Position numbers and translations under genes: made by a program. Positions 21,753 to 64,000 of a stretch of DNA of 64,000 bases are shown in pieces (position 1 is the stretch's first letter; the number at the start of each line of letters is the position of its first letter). The notes under the pieces were generated by a model. That model had not been told where the DNA came from and did no database searches. It worked only from the letters and a program-made list of their open reading frames with translations. The DNA lies in NCBI RefSeq assembly GCF_038396675.1, contig NC_088921.1:50401001-50465000 (forward strand), in the 5' to 3' direction. Source of the stretch: Hydra vulgaris. Lineage: Eukaryota; Cnidaria; Hydrozoa; Anthoathecata; Hydridae.

Positions 21753-22070
21753 TAATACATAATTATTGTTATTTAGAAATCTCGATTAAATTCTTTGTTT
21801 AGCTTCTTTTTATAATAGTTTTTATTTAATAGTTAAACTCTGTTAATTAACAGTTTAACTTTATCAATTAATAAATTAACTCTATTAGTGAATAAGTAAA
21901 AATAAAATTAAGTTCATCTTGCATGGTTTGTGCTTAATTTAATTGATGTGTTAATATCTGAAATACATAAATGATTTATCCAGAACTTAAAAAAAGTTAT
22001 TTCTTTAACTTCATATTTTTTTTCACATAACTTTTAATGATTAAATAATTTAAATCAGGCGAGTTAGTCT
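21753..22070. other. AT-rich spacer, nothing recognised
   Basis: Only A/T-rich sequence with short GTTAATTAAC-like repeats (21840-21900). Confidence 0.4.
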
Positions 22071-22074
22071 TGTT

Positions 22075-22330
22075 CAGGGCCGGCGCGAGCAGGTGTTAAA
22101 TTAAGGTAACTCGCAAAAACAGTGCCTCACCTAAAGGACCGGAGGCCTTTCTCCCAAAAATTAAGCCTCATTAGGGCCCCAAAATAATAAAAAAGATTAC
22201 CGTCTTTAAGTATTACAAAAAAAACAAAAAAAAAACTCCTTATATTTTGAAAAGGGTCCCCTTCAGCCATAAATTGCGGGGGTGCCTAATTACTGCATTG
22301 CGTAAGAATGACTACCTAAAACATTTATCG
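22075..22330. mobile_element. Possible hAT-like terminus (CAGGGCCGGCGCGAG)
   Basis: A locally GC-rich stretch begins CAGGGCCGGCGCGAGCAGGT, which looks like a hAT terminal repeat. No matching inverted end was found nearby, so it is probably an orphan end. Low certainty. Confidence 0.25.
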
Positions 22331-22611
22331 ATTTATAACATGTCGTTGTTGAAAAACGTATTTAATAAATAAGATGTAAAAAAATAACCTTTTTGTTGTA
22401 AAGATATTTTATTTTATTTCCAAAAGAGGGTGAAAAAATAGAGGCAATAGCGTAATTCTTATAAATTTCGTTTCTTCAATAATGATGATAAAAATGGTAT
22501 AATTTTAACAAGAAAAACTTTAATTCTCAAATGATTTTTTGAATTTAGTATCAAACAAACTCAAACTATGACGTTGATTTTTTTAGTTTGCAAAAAAATT
22601 TTTTTTCTTTT

Positions 22612-22790
22612 TTTTAGGTGCCCCAAGAAGTCCTAACGGTCTTGTCACAGAGCACCGCGGCAGTGCATTTAACCAGAAAGTTCACGCCTCCTATCTTACC
22701 GTGACACGAAAATTTGTCCAGAGCCCGTTTCGAACCTGGATCTCCTTGCTTATGAAGCAAGCGCTCTAACCACTGCGCCACGGCCGCACA
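22612..22790 (-). repeat. tRNA-derived SINE
   Basis: Minus strand from 22790: TGCGGCCGTGGCGCAGTGGT (A box region), an anticodon-like arm with loop TTCATAA, CCAGGTTCGAAACGG (B box). The body holds CTCTGTGACAAGACCGTTAG and ends TTGGGGCACCTAAAAAAAAG. It is the best-preserved copy of the family also seen at 4265 and 41270. Confidence 0.85.
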
Positions 22791-22804
22791 ATAAAATAGA
22801 ACAA

Positions 22805-23820
22805 GATAAATATAACCTCGCGTATTGTTAATAATTGCTTAATTTTATTGTAAATATAACTTTAATGCTTGAAAATTTTTTCATTGGCCTACCATCTTAA
22901 TTAACAGTCTTATTTCTAAAAAAAAAATTAATTTTCTTTTTAATTTGGTTTTGACTTCCTCCAATGTAGATAAAAAGTGCTGAACATGGATGCCTCTTGG
23001 AATGCCTTTGAAACCTACCTGAAGGGGGTTTCAAAGACATTCCAAAACTAACGACTAGTCATATTTTCTGACAAAATGAAAAATGGTTGATAGCGGGTTG
23101 TCGGTGTCCGTGATCTATTTTGACCCCTGTATAAATATAAATATTTTTAAAGAACACTTTTATGACTTTTTACACTAACTTTCACCGAGTGGTATGGTTT
23201 TAACAACTTTAAATGAGTTAAATATAGAGTAAAACTCAGTAATATCATAAAACTCTTTTAAAAAAGCAAAGATAAAATTCCAACATAATGCAACTAAATT
23301 AGAAATATCGTTTCATCTCATATCAATAATTTAATTATTAAATATATTATAAATACTAATTGAAAAAGTAATAAATACTATTATAAAAAAACTTACACAT
23401 TAAACTAAAAAAAAAAAAAAATACCACTAGCAATACCACTAAATTAAAATGTTATAAATAATTGGATCAAAAAAAAAAAAAAAAAAAAAGCAAGGACAGT
23501 AGAAATTTTCCGCCTACTAAAATCATGCCTATGGCATAGACACTAGCTGCTTTATACGTATTCAGAAAAAAATATAAAAGTCCCTAATTTTGAAAGGACG
23601 TCCTTTTTCGTACTTTTGTAATAGCTAGTCTTTTTGTCACATTCACCAATTCATAGCTATTAATGCATTAACAAACAAGCTTGAAGTAAACCTTATTTCA
23701 ATTCTTACAATTAATTTTTTTTCATTCTGATTGTCAAAAACATTATAAAACGAAATTATTAGATACATATTTTTACAAAGTATATTATAACTTTATTTTA
23801 GTTAAATAAAATTTTTTTTA
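22805..23820. other. Intergenic AT-rich region downstream of POFUT1
   Basis: It contains one strong hairpin (22998-23044), A-runs at 23410 and 23470, and otherwise no recognised feature. Confidence 0.5.
22998..23044. repeat. 18-bp hairpin with 11-base loop
   Basis: TGGAATGCCTTTGAAACC pairs with GGTTTCAAAGACATTCCA with one mismatch. It may be a small MITE core or an RNA hairpin; the sequence does not decide. Confidence 0.6.
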
Positions 23821-23822
23821 TA

Positions 23823-23836
23823 TTTATTAATTTATT
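23823..23836 (-). terminator. Poly(A) signals of POFUT1
   Basis: Two AATAAA hexamers (seen as TTTATT at 23831 and 23823) lie 32-45 bases after the stop codon. Confidence 0.55.
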
Positions 23837-23867
23837 TTAAATAAAAACAGTTAAAATGATAGCATTC

Positions 23868-40890
<17,023 letters not shown>

Positions 40891-40984
40891 ACTATAAAGA
40901 TAAACTAAAAATATAATCTTTATAAAAAAATTTACATTTATAGTGTAAACCAAAATCTAAATTTATACTAAATTAGTTTAGCTA

Positions 40985-41075
40985 TTCAGCATTTATGTAT
41001 TATATTTATTATTTATTTATATTTATTGTATTATATTTATTATTTATTTATATTTATGTATTATATTTATTAAAT
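40985..41075. repeat. Tandem repeat of about 38 bp upstream of POFUT1
   Basis: GTATTATATTTATTATTTAT followed by TTATATTTAT is repeated two to three times. Confidence 0.7.
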
Positions 41076-41265
41076 AGCATAAAATTTATTTATTAAAAAT
41101 TAACACAAATAAACTAATTTTGTTAGTTAAAACTAACGAAAATAATTACCATAACAGGAGTATTTAATTAGCATGATAATGGTTATTATGTGATAATATT
41201 TTATAATTATTAAACTAAATTACATAATAATACATAACTACCATTATTATACTGATTTGCTAACT

Positions 41266-41400
41266 TTTTTTTTACATCTGATTATTAAGATGCTCCAAGA
41301 AGACATAACAATCTTAGCACAGAGTACTGTGAAGGAATATTTAAGCATAAAACTTCTCAATTCTGAAGAACATACTCTAATCACTGCCCAATGGCTGCTC
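41266..41400 (-). repeat. tRNA-derived SINE, strongly decayed
   Basis: Minus strand: GGGCAGTGATTAGAGTATGT head, then AGTACTCTGTGCTAAGATTG and TTGGAGCATCTT before an A-run. It is the same family as 22612-22790. Confidence 0.55.
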
Positions 41401-41539
41401 TTAAGAAAAATAACTTTTTCATTGTATGGTTAAAAATATAACAATAATGATACTTAAAGCAAATTTTAAAAATAAAAGTGAGCAGTGTAGTACCATGCCA
41501 ATCTTAATACGCAGTAGTAATAATAGTAGTGGCACACAT

Positions 41540-41680
41540 ATATATATATACGTATATAAAAATATACATATATATAAAAATATATATATATATATAAATA
41601 CGTACATATATATAAATATATATATATATATAAATAAGTACATATATATAAATATATATATAAATATATAATATATAATA

Positions 41681-41746
<66 letters not shown>

Positions 41747-41775
41747 ATATATATATATAATATATATAAAATGAA
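41540..41775. repeat. (TA)n / (TAAATA)n tract
   Basis: TA-based repeats with AAATA and CGTA interruptions. Confidence 0.9.
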
Positions 41776-41779
41776 AAAT

Positions 41780-42250
41780 GAAAATGTCTGCTGACACCCC
41801 TTGAAAGTGTTCTATATAAAAATATAACACTGGATTTTAAAAATTTTTCAATAAAAAATATTTTTAGCAGTTGCTACGGAATCTCAAACATTAAATCGGT
41901 CCCTAATATTATAAAAAAAATTGTTGGGTCTTAAATGAAGCAAAATTATATAAAAATTTCGAAAATATGAATCATTTTGTATTTATTATTTTAGATTACA
42001 GTGAACAAAAAATGATATTTTTAACTAAAAACGAAAAATAGGGAATTTAACAAGATTTTTTAATAATGATTTTTTTTTAACAATGTTTTTCTTTTATAAA
42101 ATGATTAATATTTTTGTAACTTTAATATAATTTTGCTTCATTTGAGACCCAACATGACATTTTTTTTTTAAATATTGGGGACCGATTTTATTGAACACAT
42201 TCAAGGGGTGCCAGCAGACATTTTCAAAAAAAGTTGTTTTTAGAATCACC

Positions 42251-42254
<4 letters not shown>
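41780..42254. mobile_element. Foldback MITE related to 18976-19590
   Basis: GAAAATGTCTGCTGACACCC at 41780 pairs with GGGTGCCAGCAGACATTTTC near 42200. GGTCCCTAATATTAT and GGGTCT..GAAGCAAAATTAT recur as in the 18976 element. The right end (CACCCTA) is kept; the left end is lost in the TA tract. Non-coding. Confidence 0.75.

Positions 42255-42346
<92 letters not shown>
42255..42346. repeat. (TA)n microsatellite
   Basis: Pure TA tract. Confidence 0.95.
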
Positions 42347-42349
<3 letters not shown>

Positions 42350-43188
42350 TCTGGAAGCCATAATTTTTAAACTTGCATTACTCAAAAGAAGTCCCTTTAA
42401 TGTGAACTTGAGCGAAGCCATTAAAAGGCGACCTTATCATTTGTATTGTCATCTTGTATGAGATTTAGATAAATTAAATTTATAAACATCAATAAATATA
42501 AGTTCTCTTGATACTATTTTTTAAATTATTTAGGTTTTAGAGATTTTTTAGATTGTTTATACTTTTCATTAAAAATTTAAAAGCTGAAAATGCTAATATT
42601 AAAAATCTAGTAAATTTCTTAAAAATGATAAAAAAATAATTTAACTCTCATCTTTTCTTTCTTTGTTGTTGTTGTTGTTATTTTTTTGCTGTTGTTGTTG
42701 TTGTTGTGAGTTATTACGGTGCATTTATACATATATACACACATACATATATACATACAAGATAATAATAACAGCTACAACAATAGAATCAAAAAAAAAA
42801 TAACTATGATATGAAATACAAGACCAGTTAATGAATATATTTTAATTTTATTATCACACAATGTACAATCGAAATGCTTCTTTTGGACTTCTATTGGTGA
42901 CTTGATGGCCTAAAATCAAAAATTAGTAAGATAATCACAAACAAATGTTAAAAAAAAAGATAATCATAAATAAAAACTGAAAAAAAAATCTCTAAAAAGT
43001 ATTGAAAATTCCAAACATAAAAACTGCCCTATGAATGGAAAATGCTTAAAAATAATTTGCCCTATGATTGGAAAATGCTTATTTGTAAAAAATATTATTT
43101 ACAAATACATTGTTTCTTCATAAAATAACCCTGAAAAACAATATATTGGCTTAACCAAAGGCAAATGGAAAAAACGTTACGCCAACCG

Positions 43189-43190
<2 letters not shown>
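42347..43190. other. Intergenic region between eIF3g and POFUT1
   Basis: It contains a (TTG)n stretch at 42665-42708 and (CATA)n at 42730-42760. No gene was seen. The POFUT1 promoter should lie at about 40900-41300, but I see no clear core element. Confidence 0.5.
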
Positions 43191-43241
<51 letters not shown>

Positions 43242-43386
43242 ATATTTAAATAGTATATATATATATATATAATATATATATATACACTATATATATATAC
43301 TATATATATAAAGAATAGAATATAATAGAATATAGAATAAGAATATATAAACAATAGAATATAATAGAATATACAATATATATATA

Positions 43387-43478
<92 letters not shown>

Positions 43479-43480
43479 TA
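43191..43480. repeat. Interrupted (TA)n tract downstream of eIF3g
   Basis: TA runs separated by a GAATAGAATATAATAGAATA-type repeat (43310-43370). Confidence 0.9.
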
Positions 43481-43496
43481 TAAATTCTCACAACTC

Positions 43497-43502
43497 TTTA
43501 AT
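43497..43502 (-). terminator. Candidate poly(A) signal of eIF3g (ATTAAA)
   Basis: Seen as TTTAAT on the + strand, about 77 bases after the stop codon. Confidence 0.4.
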
Positions 43503-43578
43503 ATATTATCAATAAAAGGATTATTTCAATTTTTTTTTTTTCCTTTACTTTTTATAAACCTATAAATTACAGAATGAC

Positions 43579-62385
<18,807 letters not shown>

Positions 62386-63146
62386 CTATAAAATATATCA
62401 TAAATACATATTTAATTTGATTGGTTATGTTGCAAAAATTATACAATGTAAAATAAATTTTCAGAAACTTAAAAAAACTTAAATAAATCAGTAGTACGAT
62501 AACTCGATAATTAGATGCATTCTTTAGTTTAAGGAATGCGCTATAAAGGGAATATCTTAGATGCATTATTCAGTTTGAATTAGTTATTTAAACTGAAAGA
62601 TGCATCTAAACATTTATCATGATATGTTATAGCAAAAACACAATTTTTTGCTGACATGTCAGCAACACTTGCTTTAGTGCCATTGATTTCACTAACATTC
62701 ATTTTAAATTCATTTTAAAAAATAGTCGATACAATTAAAAATCTAAATGCCATTTAGTATAACTAAATTACTAAAGATGCACTAAGCATGTTTAGTATTA
62801 CATTTATTTACAATTATTATCAGTCATAAAAATATCTCTATAATAATTAAACAAGTCATAAAAAAAAATTATGTTTTACTAATGATATAACTAAATTGAA
62901 AAACTTTTTGAAGGTAATCATGTAAATATATCTTGGTATAGAGAATACTAAAATAATGCAAATATAGTAAATTTTATTTTAATTATAGGATTTTAAATTG
63001 TCAAAAAATAATTATTTGCTGTTCTATAGATGAATATAATTGATTCTGTCCATTTATATTTTCTTAAAGGTTAAAAAGTAAAATAAGAGGAAATTAAGGA
63101 GGACACCTAAAATTTTTATCTTTTTAAGATTATTTAAAAGCTTTTT

Positions 63147-63344
63147 AAAAGGTTTTTATTTTTAAGGATTTGATAGGTTTTTAAGGAATGGAAGCCCTGT
63201 TATTCTGTATTTTAAAAGGTTTTTATTTTTATGGATTTGATAGGTTTTTAAGGAGTGGAAGCCCTGTTATTCTGTATTTTAAAAGGTTTTTATTTTTAAG
63301 GATTTGATAGCTTTTAAGGAGTGGAAGCCCTGTTATTCTGTAAT
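63147..63344. repeat. 67-bp tandem repeat, three copies
   Basis: AAAAGGTTTTTATTTTTAAG, then GATTTGATAGG and GGAAGCCCTGTTATTCTGTA, repeated with starts at 63147, 63214 and 63281. Confidence 0.9.
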
Positions 63345-63392
63345 TATAAACTTAAGCTATTTATTACATTAAAAAAAAAAAAACAACCTCTT

Positions 63393-63470
63393 AGTAAACG
63401 ACCAGGGTTGATATTTGACCGGGGCCGGGTTTGATAAAATATTACCGGGGCTGGGTTTGTGACCGGTCTG
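63393..63470 (+). repeat. GC-rich dispersed repeat, copy 2
   Basis: GGGTTGATATTTGACCGGGG, CCGGGTTTGATAAAATATTA, CCGGGGCTGGGTTTGTGACC. See copy 1 at 51436. Confidence 0.65.
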
Positions 63471-63635
63471 GTTTTAGCATTAAGCCACTTATCGATAGAG
63501 TATTGGTAGCAGCATTATCAACAAAAACAATAATATTATGTAAAACACTGAGCAAGTACTAATTCTGTAGCCACATAATAGATATGTCATATAATATGTC
63601 CATATAATATGTTGTATGGTTCAAATAATTTTTAG

Positions 63636-63707
63636 TTTATTCTCCACCTTCACAAGTAAATGCAAGGTTATCTTCAGGTTCAATGCATTTTTTGAGTATT
63701 TCAAAAA
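63636..63707 (+). other. Possible exon of an unknown + strand gene
   Basis: A 72-base stretch is bounded by aatttttag and AAAAAgtaagt. Two frames are open (YSPPSQVNARLSSGS... or LFSTFTSKCK...). A second possible + strand exon starts at 63969 after ttacttctgattag. No family is recognised. Confidence 0.25.
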
Positions 63708-64000
63708 GTAAGTTTATTATTATACTTGTTCATTATGTCTGATCTTAAACATTAACTTTGTTGTCAACCCCAAAGCAAACTAACTGCTTATTTTGTCCAT
63801 ATTTTCTAACAACTTTGACTTTTCATTTAGCTCTATTTAATTCACACCTGTCAATCAAGATAGGATGTCAATTAAGATGTGGCTGATATCTACATCAGTT
63901 TACAAGAGATATTTAATACCATGTAATAAAGCATTTGCAAAAGCTCCATATACTTACTTCTGATTAGTTCCTTAGCAGATCTTGGAAGTTTAACAAGCTG

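Noticed and set aside
62590-62705. Minus-strand ATG reading MNVSEINGTKASVADMS as the missing first exon of eIF3g
   Set aside because: The SVAD match to the family's SWAD is weak and no donor site in the right phase follows.
63640-63710. Minus-strand frame EPEDNLAFTCEGGE as a gene end
   Set aside because: No acceptor lies upstream on the minus strand, whereas the + strand has a proper acceptor and donor around the same bases.

Overview
This window is AT-rich eukaryotic DNA with long (TA)n tracts, split genes and dense transposable elements. The mix of hAT, P-like, mariner, piggyBac, CR1/Jockey-like LINE and tRNA-SINE copies, plus the divergence of the two host genes, suggests a cnidarian, most likely Hydra. 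That assignment is inferred from sequence style and was not tested by a search.

Layout. (1) 1-23.8 kb is a transposon graveyard with no recognised host gene. Its centrepiece is a LINE (about 2.24-16.83 kb, + strand) split by a 10.55-kb hAT element (4012-14562) with 5-bp target duplications. The hAT contains a P-like element (8654-11689, exact 8-bp duplication), which itself contains a SINE, and a second insert (11775-14382) with about 150-bp inverted repeats around a gene family I cannot name. The hAT encodes a broken transposase and, upstream on the same strand, a broken OTU-type cysteine-protease-like gene. Further right are a tail-to-tail LINE, a foldback MITE and a mariner-related element with 41-residue spacing. 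(2) 23.87-40.89 kb is a complete seven-exon minus-strand gene for protein O-fucosyltransferase 1 (POFUT1, 379 aa, KHEL C-terminus). Its introns hold a solo-LTR candidate, a nearly intact mariner, a DDE transposon inserted in (TA)n, a hAT relic, MITEs, a minisatellite and a decayed LINE. (3) 43.58 to beyond 62.39 kb is a minus-strand gene for translation initiation factor eIF3g; seven coding exons are visible and the first lies upstream. Its introns hold a piggyBac relic, a mariner relic, a LINE split by a hAT-like MITE, and an 8-bp-TSD hAT nested in a 5-bp-TSD hAT-like element. (4) The right edge carries a 67-bp tandem repeat and possible exons of an unidentified neighbour.

Function. The two host genes are housekeeping genes in the same orientation with no evident functional link. 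POFUT1 adds O-fucose to EGF repeats in the ER (Notch-pathway proteins); eIF3g is part of the scanning 43S/48S ribosomal complex. Most other features are mobile elements at different stages of decay. Target duplications allow many insertions to be ordered in time.
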